From positions 1-30,403 of the forward strand of contig NGBS01000387.1 of the NCBI GenBank assembly GCA_002245135.1: DNA of 30,403 nt, written 5' to 3'. This stretch comes from Proteromonas lacertae (lineage: Eukaryota; Sar; Bigyra; Opalinata; Proteromonadidae). The translations under genes and the position numbers were made by a program. Positions 8,230-16,224 of this stretch are shown here, piece after piece; position 1 is the first letter of the stretch; every line of letters starts with the position of its first letter. The notes under the pieces were generated by a model. The model was not told the DNA's origin, did no database searches, and saw only the letters and a list, made by a program, of their open reading frames with translations.

Positions 8230-8851
8230 ATGAAGTCAATGAATGAGAACTATTTCAACCTGATCCGTCAAGTCACCGAGAACTACGATCAGGAACATAA
8301 GGAGGAATTGACCTTCCCGAAGATACAAGTAGAAGACTCTGACACTTACGGGGATGCTATGATAAAAAGCTTTATGGATATAGGCATTCCAAGACCAAGG
8401 AAGGTAACCATCACTCCGGCGATCCCCGTGATTGTGGACTGTGTTGGAAGCGTTGTTCGGGACTTAGGTGACAATAGGATTTATCTGAAGATCCATGATA
8501 GCAATCATCAGACCTTAAGGAAGCTCTTCGAAGTGATCGGAGATAACAAACACAATGCTGAGGATGTTCTAAGAGGAACGATAATAGTAAGCAATTCCCG
8601 AGGAACTGATTATGTACAGTTGCAATGTCAGCTACGGGCTGCTAAAAACAATTAGTAAGCTCCAACACCTAGCAAGTCTTGGTAAGAGGATCTTTCGTTT
8701 AAGACTCCCTAGATGGACCTTTAACTTTATTGACTCAAAGGACTACTCCAAGTACCACACCTTAGAAGTCGTTGTTGGTATCAACGATGTGGAGGACATC
8801 ACCGATAGATGCATAGCTGCAAGGAAGGAGTTCAAAGGAAATACCAAGTAA
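8230..8851 (+). CDS. Paralogous protein, copy 1 (in two overlapping frames)
   Basis: Two frames, 8230-8655 (141 aa, ATG start) and 8612-8851 (79 aa), together match the order of copy 2 at 8962-9630. Shared text in order is YFNLIRQVTENY / YFNLIKEITEKY, TITPAIPVIVDC / TITPEKPVIIDC, LFEVIGDNKHNAEDVLRG / LFRIIGDDDHEAEEVLRG and RWTFNFIDSKDYSKYHTL / QWTFDFTDKMNLDKYNTI, with a final IDDV-type segment. The change of frame near the overlap could be decay, a sequencing error or a splice; I found no convincing intron there. The pattern of alternating beta strands suggests a compact beta-rich or alpha/beta domain. Function unknown. Confidence 0.55.
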
Positions 8852-8961
8852 TGATCTCATCCATCCATCATTGAATTCAATCCTCCAGGAGTGATAGTTC
8901 TCAGAGGGATGGTAATCTCGGGGTTGATTCGGTTCAATAAACTTATTCCTATACTTGATCG

Positions 8962-9630
8962 ATGAATAAGAACAGAAGCTACTTCAATCTAATCAAGGAG
9001 ATCACCGAGAAGTATGAAGATGATCGTAAGGATGAGTTCATGATGAAAGGGCTTTCAAAGATGGTAATGAGAATCTATACTTACGAGGCAATTGTAAAGG
9101 AATCATAACTATACGGTCAGGCTAGTATCTACTCAGAGTATCATCAGCAAGGACATAGCTATCGAAGACTTACCATCACTCCCGAGAAACCAGTGATCAT
9201 AGATTGCATCGCTAAGTTCATCCCTGACCCAGACGATAAGAAGATCACCCTTCCAATGTATCATCAATGTTACGCTAAGCTCAAGATCGTGGATCGTAAT
9301 CGGGAGGTACACAAGAGACTCTTCAGGATTATCGGAGATGATGATCATGAAGCTGAGGAAGTGCTTAGAGGATCAGGTGAATATCTCTTTAAGGACAATT
9401 GCTTCCTAGTGAAGTACAATCCCATGACTGATCGTAGGAAGATTTATGGTCTTGCACATCCCAGAGAGAGAATCGTCCGCATCTTCATAAGGCAATGGAC
9501 CTTTGACTTTACCGATAAGATGAACCTAGATAAGTACAACACAATAAACATCTCCTTGGGAATAGATGATGTCAAGGATATCAAGGTAAAGTGCATGAAG
9601 CTGGGTATGTTAGATGAGGATGATAAGTAA
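8962..9630 (+). CDS. Paralogous protein, copy 2 (possible short intron)
   Basis: Tandem duplicate of copy 1, about 110 bp downstream. It starts MNKNRSYFNLIKEITEKY at 8962. An in-frame stop occurs within the first 50 codons, but a 57-nt GT...AG stretch (9064-9120) with a branch-like CATAAC contains it and keeps the frame, so a short intron is plausible. The downstream part (9193-9630) is a clean frame with TITPEKPVIIDC, FRIIGDDDHEAEEVLRG, RQWTFDFTDKMN and NISLGIDDVKDIKVK. The two copies look roughly 40% identical by eye, so the duplication is old and both copies have been kept. Function unknown; they may form a heteromer. Confidence 0.6.
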
Positions 9631-9682
9631 GCTATTGAGTTGATTCCTAAATGCAATTGTTGGGATAAACAAAAGAAGTTCA

Positions 9683-10047
9683 ATGTCAAGGTATCAAAGG
9701 AGATTGCCAGCTTACTCATTTCCCAGGAATATCTACGCTACGATGGCTCCGATCAATTATAAGTACGACCAGTTACAGAAGCGCAAGCAACAAGTACTAA
9801 GTAAATTCAAGGACTCCTTGGAGATGCCTGAAGGAAGGAATGGTTATCGTGCAAGAAGCTTAGGCTCTGCTTCTGAGGATGACTTAGAGCTGCTAACTAT
9901 CGGAGGAAGAAGTAGCTTATGGAAGGTCATGACTGGATCAAGAACGTGATCAACAGGAAGAAAACATCCTGTAAAGGTAAAGGCAAAGTCAATGAAGCTG
10001 CTAGACTCAGAAGGATCTGCAAGGTGTATAAGAGAAACTTAGAGTAA
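9683..10047 (+). CDS. Small basic hypothetical proteins, two overlapping frames
   Basis: Frame one (9683-9949, 88 aa) reads MSRYQRRLPAYSF, then a helical Lys/Gln-rich segment (KYDQLQKRKQQVLSKFKDSL) and an acidic SEDDLELL. Frame two (9919-10047, 42 aa) begins MEGHDWIKNVINRKK and is strongly basic (SCKGKGKVNEAARLRRICKV). The second frame looks like the basic tail of a nucleic-acid-binding protein, so one gene with an intron or decay is as likely as two. No family recognised. It closes the plus-strand gene series of the element. Confidence 0.4.
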
Positions 10048-10242
10048 GTCCTTTAATGTTACTGTAGTTAGTTGTTCTATTGGGAGATTCACAAGCAAGG
10101 ATAACACTGACTGATGATAACCATCATTCAACAGCCGATAGGCGATCGTGTGATGGCTATCATCAATAGACGATGTTCCGATAAGATTTATGTAGCAGTA
10201 TCTGTACAACCCCACAATAACAAGAATGATATTCAATAACAA
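10039..10242 (-). CDS. Possible small membrane protein (67 aa)
   Basis: A minus-strand frame starting MLLNIILVIVGLYRYCYINL, a plausible signal anchor, then a polar remainder ending VTLKDLL. It lies between the plus-strand genes and the long minus-strand pair. Two other minus-strand genes of the element also begin with a hydrophobic segment, which is the only reason to list it. It may be chance. Confidence 0.25.
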   Translation of the reverse strand: MLLNIILVIVGLYRYCYINLIGTSSIDDSHHTIAYRLLNDGYHQSVLSLLVNLPIEQLTTVTLKDLL

Positions 10243-10255
10243 GAGTAGCCTTAAG

Positions 10256-11191
10256 TTAAAACATATTTAAGTCAGGTATAGGTGAGTTCATATACGGTTC
10301 TTCTTCTAAGTCTGGTAAACAACTGGTGTTCTGCGAGGTATTGTTTATCTCGGTACCTTCCAAGGAGTTAGTCTCTTGTGGAGCTGGACTTATCATTGAA
10401 GGTAACTTTGGTCCCGTGGAAGCTAAGTTAAGTTCATCATCATCATCATCATCAGAGCCCTTGACATCCTCATGGTTATTCTCAATAAGATAGAAAGCTG
10501 CTGATTGCTTCTCAAGATCATCGCTGGTGATTATTGGTATTGTTGAAGTCTCCTTTGAAGGCTCCATTGATGGTTCCTTTGATGGTTCCTTAGATTGGGA
10601 CTTTGATCTTGCTGATGAATGCTTTGGAAGATTACTAGCAGTAGATTGCTTAGGAGTCTTCTTCTTCTTCTTTGTAATAGTAGGTTTATCATCAGTCTTG
10701 GTGATTACAGGCTTAGGAGGTAGTGGAGGTGGTTGCTCTAGCAATTCATCGACTAACTTAGGAACGTTCTCTTCATTGACATTGACAGGAGTTAATTTAA
10801 CTTCCTTACCGGCCTTATCATTATCTTCATTATCGGTATCGTTGTCACTGCTAAAGATGTTGGGACGTTCATGAGATTGTTGAGGTTGTGGATTTATAAG
10901 TTCCTTACTCGGGATGGAAGTTGTTACTGAAGATGAATCCTCCTCCTGCTTACCATCGATATTACTAACATCATTGTCCTCCTCCTCACCAGTGATGCCT
11001 TCTTCCTCCTGCATGGAATCCTTAAAGTTGAGACTCAATGAAGTAACTGGAAGATCCTGGAAGTCAATACCGTAATATTTCAACCAGGTGATCATCTCCT
11101 TGTTGAAGTCTACGTAGCGTTGAGATACAGCTGTGGGATTGACTCTTGCACTTAAGGAAGTAAGCAGAAACCTTAAGGACGTAATGCTCAT
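10256..11191 (-). CDS. Acidic, proline-rich disordered protein (311 aa)
   Basis: A minus-strand frame whose first 55 residues look folded (NPTAVSQRYVDFNKEMITWL, KYYGIDFQDLPV). The rest is disordered: an acidic stretch (EEEGITGEEEDNDVSN), a proline block (EQPPPLPPKPVITK) of the kind bound by SH3 domains, a lysine run (TKKKKKTPKQ), SKEPS/MEPS repeats and a DDDDDDE run. It overlaps the downstream end of the 432-residue frame on the same strand by 128 bases in another frame. The folded first part continues the helical character of that protein better than that protein's own last 40 residues. The two may be one gene product through a frame change or intron. No known family. Confidence 0.5.
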   Translation of the reverse strand: MSITSLRFLLTSLSARVNPTAVSQRYVDFNKEMITWLKYYGIDFQDLPVTSLSLNFKDSMQEEEGITGEEEDNDVSNIDGKQEEDSSSVTTSIPSKELINPQPQQSHERPNIFSSDNDTDNEDNDKAGKEVKLTPVNVNEENVPKLVDELLEQPPPLPPKPVITKTDDKPTITKKKKKTPKQSTASNLPKHSSARSKSQSKEPSKEPSMEPSKETSTIPIITSDDLEKQSAAFYLIENNHEDVKGSDDDDDDELNLASTGPKLPSMISPAPQETNSLEGTEINNTSQNTSCLPDLEEEPYMNSPIPDLNMF

Positions 11192-12362
11192 GAGATTGAT
11201 AGAGCTTCTTAAACACCTTCAGCATTTGATTCTTAGGAAGATACAGCTTCTCCGAGTCCACGATCTGAATAACTTCATCAGTGTAGTTGATCAAGTAGTT
11301 AGTTGCCTTAAGGTATGCATCCAGGGAGATTGTCTTGTCCTTGAAGAGCATCGGATGATCGTGTTGAAGCATCTTCTCATAAGCCTTTAGTTCAACAACC
11401 AGGTGATTAGCAGCTTTACTAAGTTGTCTTAGGGAAGTGATGACCTTATCGATGAACTGAGATGTGAGGATGAAGTAGTTGGTATTATCCTCCTTGATCT
11501 TGGAGTCCTTGACAAAGTGTTGTATATCTTCAAGGCGTTCTTGGATGTTTCTTAAGGCTGGTCTTAGAAGATCACTTCCTTGGAGCTTACAGGTGCTGTT
11601 AATGAAGAGATCCATTCTCTCGGAGATAATCTTGAGTTGATAGTGACGGGTAAGTAAGTACTCCTGCTCCATCTCATTGTAGTTGTTCTTATCGATGGAT
11701 CTTGCTCTAGTAATGTACCTTAAGAAGACTCCTTCGGAGTTCTCCTCCTCTGTTATCATCTTGACAAGAGCATCGTAACATTCATTGGGAAAGATCATTG
11801 AGTGCATATACTCCTTGAGGATGACTTTCAAGTAAGCTCCAAGGTCCTTGAACTTCTTCCTTAACTGATCCAAGTAGGTATTGTAATAGAGATTCTCCTG
11901 AGCAATGTATGATGATGTAGATGGGAATAAGGTGTGATGCTCTTTAGGGTAGCTAGGTAAAGACTTCTCAGGGTTGTTGATGGTATTGGTATCTTGCTTA
12001 TGGTCCATCGCTGGTACTTCCTGACTCTTCTTCATTAAAGCAGCCCGGATCGCTTGTTGTATTCCATCTAGTTCAACTACCTTGGGTTTCTGTTGCTTTG
12101 CTTTCAACGTGGATGATGATCTTCTCTTAGGCTTAGTCAATGAGATACCATCGATCGTGATGTTGTCCTTAGTGCTTACAAAGACCTCAGAGTCTGTCTG
12201 TAGACGATGATGCTTACCCTTGCACTTAGGAACATCATCGGACGATGAAGAGGATTGCTTACGCTTCATGAGATCAAAAGAGTGTTGAGTTGTTGAAGTC
12301 AAGATCGCTAGGAAAATGAAAACTACAATAAGGCCAAGGAAATTACCCTTAATGCCGGACAA
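11064..12362 (-). CDS. Signal-anchored helical protein (432 aa)
   Basis: It starts at an ATG just inside the right terminal repeat and reads inward. Residues 3-24 (GIKGNFLGLIVVFIFLAILT) are a strong signal peptide or membrane anchor. Residues 25-150 are disordered and basic, with a KPKRRSSSTLKAKQQKPK stretch that could act in nuclear or DNA binding. Residues 150-420 are almost all helix (DQLRKKFKDLGAYLKVILKE, FIDKVITSLRQLSKAANHLV), probably a helical bundle. Its first codons share a 14-bp DNA block with the 112-residue gene at 6195-6533. The TIR-proximal position makes it the most terminal gene of the element. Not recognised; there is no transposase triad that I can see. Confidence 0.6.
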   Translation of the reverse strand: MSGIKGNFLGLIVVFIFLAILTSTTQHSFDLMKRKQSSSSSDDVPKCKGKHHRLQTDSEVFVSTKDNITIDGISLTKPKRRSSSTLKAKQQKPKVVELDGIQQAIRAALMKKSQEVPAMDHKQDTNTINNPEKSLPSYPKEHHTLFPSTSSYIAQENLYYNTYLDQLRKKFKDLGAYLKVILKEYMHSMIFPNECYDALVKMITEEENSEGVFLRYITRARSIDKNNYNEMEQEYLLTRHYQLKIISERMDLFINSTCKLQGSDLLRPALRNIQERLEDIQHFVKDSKIKEDNTNYFILTSQFIDKVITSLRQLSKAANHLVVELKAYEKMLQHDHPMLFKDKTISLDAYLKATNYLINYTDEVIQIVDSEKLYLPKNQMLKVFKKLYQSHEHYVLKVSAYFLKCKSQSHSCISTLRRLQQGDDHLVEILRY

Positions 12363-12401
12363 TGAATCACCGTAGGAAGTAGACCCCGTAGGGAAGTAGA
12401 C

Positions 12402-12468
12402 CCCGTAGGCACCTCACGTAAATGGGACTCTGTGACATTGTCCCAGAGTCCCTTTTATATACTATATA
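12402..12468 (-). repeat. Right terminal inverted repeat of the 7.35-kb element
   Basis: Reverse complement of the left end, with the same 29-nt palindrome (12424-12452). The subterminal CCGTAGGGAAGTAGACCCCG copies at about 12372-12409 mirror those at the left end. The 6-bp duplicate TACTGC follows at 12469-12474. Confidence 0.85.
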
Positions 12469-12474
12469 TACTGC

Positions 12475-13058
12475 ATCCAATATATTCACTCTGTCTTCAT
12501 TCACTACTGAATCATAGCAATGGTACTCAATTTGGTTATACTTGAGCATATCAGTGATTTTCTCATATTAGTGAAGCTTAGAATGATCAAAACGTTATAA
12601 GTTTATCAATATGTGACTAAATATAAAAAATCTACTTTTCATAAAAAGTTTGACAAACAAATATAACAAATGACAGAACTAGATTTACAATTTGCATCAA
12701 AAATTCAAATAAAATTAATAACTTCTTTATTATAGTATAAGTAGTAGATAAGTAAAATATTATATCATTAAACTTTATATTTGTCGAATAATTACTTGAT
12801 TTTAATGAAAAATAAAAAATTTTCAAAGATCATTTCTAACATATGTAGAAGGAGATTCAAAAAATACTTCACCTTATAGAAAGATGTTGTTTTATATTTG
12901 TTTGTTAAAATTGAAAAAAATAAATAAATAAAAAGTTTAACTAAAAAAAATTAAAAAATGACTGACTTAATTTTTAATAGATAGTGTATATTATTAAATT
13001 TTGTAGGTCTAATCAATAAAGTTATTGTTTGTTTAGTAATACAAATGTTTGAGGTTTG
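12475..13058. other. AT-rich intergenic stretch, nothing recognised
   Basis: Very AT-rich DNA with A and T runs and no convincing frame, RNA gene or repeat. It separates the GC-richer element from the virus-like region, and the left end of the virus-like element may lie somewhere in it. I could not find its terminal repeat because the other end is outside the window. Confidence 0.5.
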
Positions 13059-13528
13059 TTAAAAAAAATAATATCTCACGATCCATTGACATAATGAATA
13101 ATCTGATGTGTTTCTTATTATATGGTATATCATGAGCAATCGATTGATATAGTGATCATTTTGTTGAGTAATCTGAATAGTGATCATACCATTGTTATAG
13201 GTATTATTAAATCTCTTTGATGTATTCAATATGTCATTATTCTGATATGTAATAAATGGCAACTCTGGATTTGTAACGGGTATATTTTCTAATACACATC
13301 ATGTCTCCATCCCAATGTAAATACTAATGAAAACTCATCATTTGTTTCTTCCTGTATAGTTGGGAATGAATTGGGTATAACAGCATGTAATAAGCTGACA
13401 TGAGTATAATCATCATCGAATGATTGCAATTTTAATGTCTTCTTATACTTGTTTCCTCCACCCATGGAATCAGATAATACAATCATATCAGAATTTAAGT
13501 AGTATACACGATGATTCGAAACTAACAT
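13059..13528 (-). pseudogene. Second penton-like (minor capsid) gene remnant
   Basis: The minus-strand text YTHVSLLHAVIPNSFPTIQE closely parallels YQYMSLITAVIPNNFYTIQD of the penton-like gene at 21 kb. A later part has ENIPV and ITIQITQQNDHYIN, which parallel ANIPV and MNISVSQQDGYAID of the same gene. It is a shortened and broken relative of the single-jelly-roll minor capsid gene. Either a second element lies here, or the Polinton carried two penton paralogues. Confidence 0.6.
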
Positions 13529-13613
13529 AAGATAAAATCTATTTTGAAAATAAATTCGTTAATAATGTCAATATTGTCATTATTAGTATTAATTACACTT
13601 TTATTTTTTAAAA

Positions 13614-14217
13614 ATGAATAACGATCAGGAGCACAAATTTAGAACAGTGCCATATAACTTTTGGAACTCTGATAAACAAATACTCATTAATTGCTTTAGA
13701 AAGGATGGCAAAATGAGGGCACCAACCAAATCTAAATTATGGAATTTGATATGTGACGAGAAAAAGGAATTAACTTATAGTGAGATCAGATATATACTCA
13801 AATACGTCGATGAACAGTATAGATTAGACTTGGAATATAGATTCAAAAATGGATGTTGGTGGGATGAGAGTAAAGAGAAATTAATTCAAAGATTAGGTAT
13901 TTCTGATGTAGATGAGACTGTGCGCATTACACCTAATATGTTCCTTGAGTGTGTTAACAAGATTAAGGAGAAAAGGAAATCCATCTTTTGAAAAAACTCA
14001 TCAATTATTAGAAAGTATTATTATGATGAATCATGAAGCTAATATATTACCTCCTCCTCCTCCTAATGATAATAGTAATAAAGAAATAGAAGAAATACAA
14101 GTCAAGCTTGAAAATGACAATGACAATGTCAATCTCACAGATTATGACTTATCTCCAATATCACCAAAATCCATTAAGGATGAATATATTAATAATAACC
14201 AATGTCTTGTAAGTTAG
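13614..14217 (+). pseudogene. Unknown gene of the virus-like region
   Basis: Plus-strand coding with an ATG start (MNNDQEHKFRTVPYNFWNSD). The first 125 residues look folded and helical, with many Trp and charged residues (YILKYVDEQYRLDLEYRFKN, GCWWDESKEK). The last part is a proline run and an acidic tail (ILPPPPPNDNSNKEIEEIQV). It has about one break. Not recognised; it could be a regulatory or packaging-associated protein. It ends a few bases before the hAT insertion. Confidence 0.5.
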
Positions 14218-14235
14218 TTTATTGATAATAAATAC

Positions 14236-15226
14236 CAGGGTTGTATTTATCGGTTACCGACGGAGATAGGTCAAAACCTATAGGTTTTGCCTTGACCGTC
14301 AGTCGGTCAAGCCTTACAAGCCGTATATTATAAAATCTATTTTAATTCATTATATACTAATTTTCCTTTCATAAAAACTATCTTATAATATATTTTAATA
14401 CTTGATTCATATATTTTCAATTCAATTAAATAATTTTTAACTTTCTATAAAGAATTACAATTTAATACTCAACAATAATTAGGTATTTTATATAATTATG
14501 TTCTTATTTATTTCTACTAATCATCAGTTTCATTTGTAATCTATCACATGATAAATTTGATTTGGATAAGTTACTAATTTGTCCAGCCTCTGAAAATATT
14601 CTTTCTGGCTCTGAAGATGTTGTAATGAATATCATAATGCAAATATTCTTGCACTTCATTTGGCATAATTAATCTCTTTCTTTTTACTGCAAATGCATTT
14701 ATCAAGGCTTTTTATCTTTAACATATTATACCAAAAGGTTTTGTAAAAGTTAAAATTAAGATGTTTAAGCATATTTGCCTCTTTTAAGGCAATAACTTCA
14801 CGAGCTGCTCCAATTGGTAAAACTATACTCCTAGAATATATAATGATAGATTATATTAGATACATCTATAATAATTTTAAGAAATGATTAATGTCAAGCT
14901 AAAAGTTTGCCTTTTTTTCTTTCAAATTTTTATAATCATTCTGTACTTTATATTACATATATAACACAATAGAATAACTCATTGGTAAGGTTAGATTCAA
15001 TTATGAAGAAAGAAAAAAGCGCATCGACCGATGGTTAATTCGGTATTTTATAGAATGATATTTAGAGCTTGAATTCAATATGTACAGTTAGATAATATTA
15101 TTAATATCACATGTTTAGGAGGAGGTCAGCTAATAGTTACTACAGCCTGGTGTCGGTCAACATTTATTTATTGACCTACGACCGATCGGTTTTCTCCGTC
15201 GGTCATGACCGATTTATACAACCCTG
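14236..15226 (-). mobile_element. Degraded hAT-family DNA transposon (991 bp)
   Basis: It starts CAGGGTTGTATTTATCGGT and ends with the inverted form, whose reverse complement is CAGGGTTGTATAAATCGGT. The inverted similarity reaches about 30 bp and includes ACCGACGGAGA. Both ends are flanked by the same 8 bp, ATAAATAC (14228-14235 and 15227-15234), the target size of hAT elements. Inside, on the minus strand at about 14525-14635, the text SSEPERIFSEAGQISN then SNLSHDRLQMKL is the hAT C-terminal dimerisation motif. The rest of the transposase is missing or decayed: a full hAT gene needs about 1.8 kb and further stretches are only weakly readable. The element is therefore a non-autonomous, internally deleted copy. 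The perfect target duplication says the insertion is younger than the virus-like DNA around it. Confidence 0.92.
14525..14640 (-). pseudogene. hAT transposase C-terminal dimerisation remnant
   Basis: The motif ITTSSEPERIFSEAGQISN corresponds to the conserved S-x-x-x-E-R-x-F-S-x-A-G block near the C-terminus of hAT transposases. The helix after it (LSHDRLQMKLMI) matches the LS-x-x-x-V-x-x-L part. No N-terminal BED finger or RNase H-like core could be read in the remaining 600 bp. Confidence 0.85.
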
Positions 15227-15283
15227 ATAAATACACTACTTTTATTAATTTTGTTTTCTTATATAAGATTCTCATAAACACAC

Positions 15284-15520
15284 ATGGACTTTGATGTAAT
15301 AACTGTTTTGCTTTCAGTTCTCGTATTTGTATTGTATATGATAGCTTTGGCTCTTTTGAAATACTTAAAGGCACACAATTGTATTCCAAACAATACAGAC
15401 ATAGAAGAACTTAGAAATAATATAGATGCCATGATGAATAAAGGATTAGAACATGATAAGACACTTAAGGATATTCAGTCTCTTATTGAAATCACTAAAC
15501 AAAGGAAAATGACTATTTAA
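15284..15520 (+). CDS. Small single-pass membrane protein of the virus-like region (78 aa)
   Basis: It starts MDFDVITVLLSVLVFVLYMI, one clear N-terminal membrane segment of about 20 residues. A short basic link (LKYLKAHN) and a helical, probably coiled-coil tail follow (DIEELRNNIDAMMNKGLEHD). The architecture is like the membrane-anchored small proteins common in Polintons and adenovirus-like genomes. It is similar in plan, but not in sequence, to the 115-residue protein next to the ATPase. It looks whole. Function unknown. Confidence 0.55.
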   Translation: MDFDVITVLLSVLVFVLYMIALALLKYLKAHNCIPNNTDIEELRNNIDAMMNKGLEHDKTLKDIQSLIEITKQRKMTI

Positions 15521-15570
15521 TTATTTTTTTATATTATATTATATTATATTATGTTTCTTTTGGTTAACTT

Positions 15571-15640
15571 GTATCTTACAACTGGCCCAAGTTGTAAGAT
15601 ACATCACAATTCAAGTTACAACTGGCGCCAGTTGTAACTT
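15571..15640. repeat. Two adjacent perfect palindromes sharing a TTACAACTGG core
   Basis: The first (15571-15602) is a 13-bp perfect stem, GTATCTTACAACT and its complement, around GGCCCA. The second (15613-15640) is a 28-bp perfect palindrome with half-site AAGTTACAACTGGC. The phrase ACAATTCAAGTT follows each one. Between converging genes this could be a bidirectional terminator, a protein-binding operator or a replication signal. Confidence 0.75.
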
Positions 15641-15745
15641 ATATTACAATTCAAGTTGCAAAGTGGCCGCCGGATATAGCAGTACCAAACACCAAAAAAC
15701 AAACACACATAACATTACATAAAAAAGAATATATAAAGAATTACT

Positions 15746-16117
15746 TTAATTATCCATATTAGGAACTGGAATACCATACTGATAATGCCTGCCATTATGC
15801 ACAACTATATGATGTGGATCATTCTTTGGCGCGGCTCGTGGCCCGGCTCGTCTTGGTTTACGTTTTGCTCTATCTTTACTTCCTTTTGGTCTTCCTCTTT
15901 GTTTAGGTGGATTAGCAGCTAATAATCGTTCATACATTTTCATTAATTGTCTATATTGTAATTTAACTTTTGTTTTGTTTTGTAGTGCATTCTTTACTTT
16001 GTCTCTATACAAATCATAGCTCTTTCTCCATTTACTCCTGTTAACTGATTTAGGAATATATGTATTCCAGTCTTTACTAATTTTAAACCCTTTTGGCCAT
16101 CCTCCATAATAAGACAT
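15746..16117 (-). CDS. Basic AT-hook-like DNA-binding protein (123 aa)
   Basis: I chose the internal ATG at 16117 (MSYYGGWPKGFKISKDW) because the upstream extension is Asn/Ile-rich and AT-tract-like. The first 80 residues are helical and basic (RSKWRKSYDLYRDKVKNAL). These are followed by KQRGRPKGSKDRAKRKPRR, which contains the R-G-R-P core of an AT-hook, and then an Arg/Ala/Pro stretch. A small, very basic protein in a capsid-bearing element is likely a core or genome-condensing protein, analogous in role to adenovirus pVII. It looks whole. The short GC-rich patch in the DNA comes from the Arg/Ala/Pro codons. Confidence 0.6.
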   Translation of the reverse strand: MSYYGGWPKGFKISKDWNTYIPKSVNRSKWRKSYDLYRDKVKNALQNKTKVKLQYRQLMKMYERLLAANPPKQRGRPKGSKDRAKRKPRRAGPRAAPKNDPHHIVVHNGRHYQYGIPVPNMDN

Positions 16118-16224
16118 GTTGTGATTTTTATAATTGATATTAATTAAAATATAGTAACTATTAATAGTATGTTTATCAAACAAAAACAAACATATATAAT
16201 AATAATAGAATTTTTAAGTATTTA

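Larger units (their letters stand above)
5120..12468. mobile_element. Unclassified multi-gene element with TIRs and 6-bp target duplication (7.35 kb)
   Basis: The two ends are inverted copies of each other (67 bp, five mismatches), starting TATATAGTATATAAA and continuing with a GGGACTCTGGGACA palindrome. Immediately outside both ends is TACTGC (5114-5119 and 12469-12474), which reads as a 6-bp target-site duplication. The interior is clearly richer in G+C and has different codon use from both flanks. Genes cover most of it on both strands with very short gaps. None shows a DDE or tyrosine transposase, Rep, integrase or polymerase motif that I can recognise. A 6-bp duplication is known for Polintons, IS3EU and Dada, but nothing else supports those families. 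It could be a novel self-mobile element, a mobilised gene cassette, or an integrated extrachromosomal element. Several frames are interrupted or overlap, so introns or decay are possible. Confidence 0.75.

Noticed and set aside
8587-8672. Intron joining the two frames of copy 1
   Set aside because: Several GT...AG pairs were tried, but none of reasonable length gave the required frame change.
10527-10874. Gly/Ser/Phe-rich + strand frame
   Set aside because: Mirror of the SKEPS, lysine and proline-rich tail encoded on the minus strand.
5120-12468. Polinton, IS3EU or Helitron identity for the GC-richer element
   Set aside because: The 6-bp duplication fits Polinton or IS3EU, but no polymerase, integrase, capsid, ATPase or transposase motif was found. 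Helitrons lack inverted ends and target duplications.
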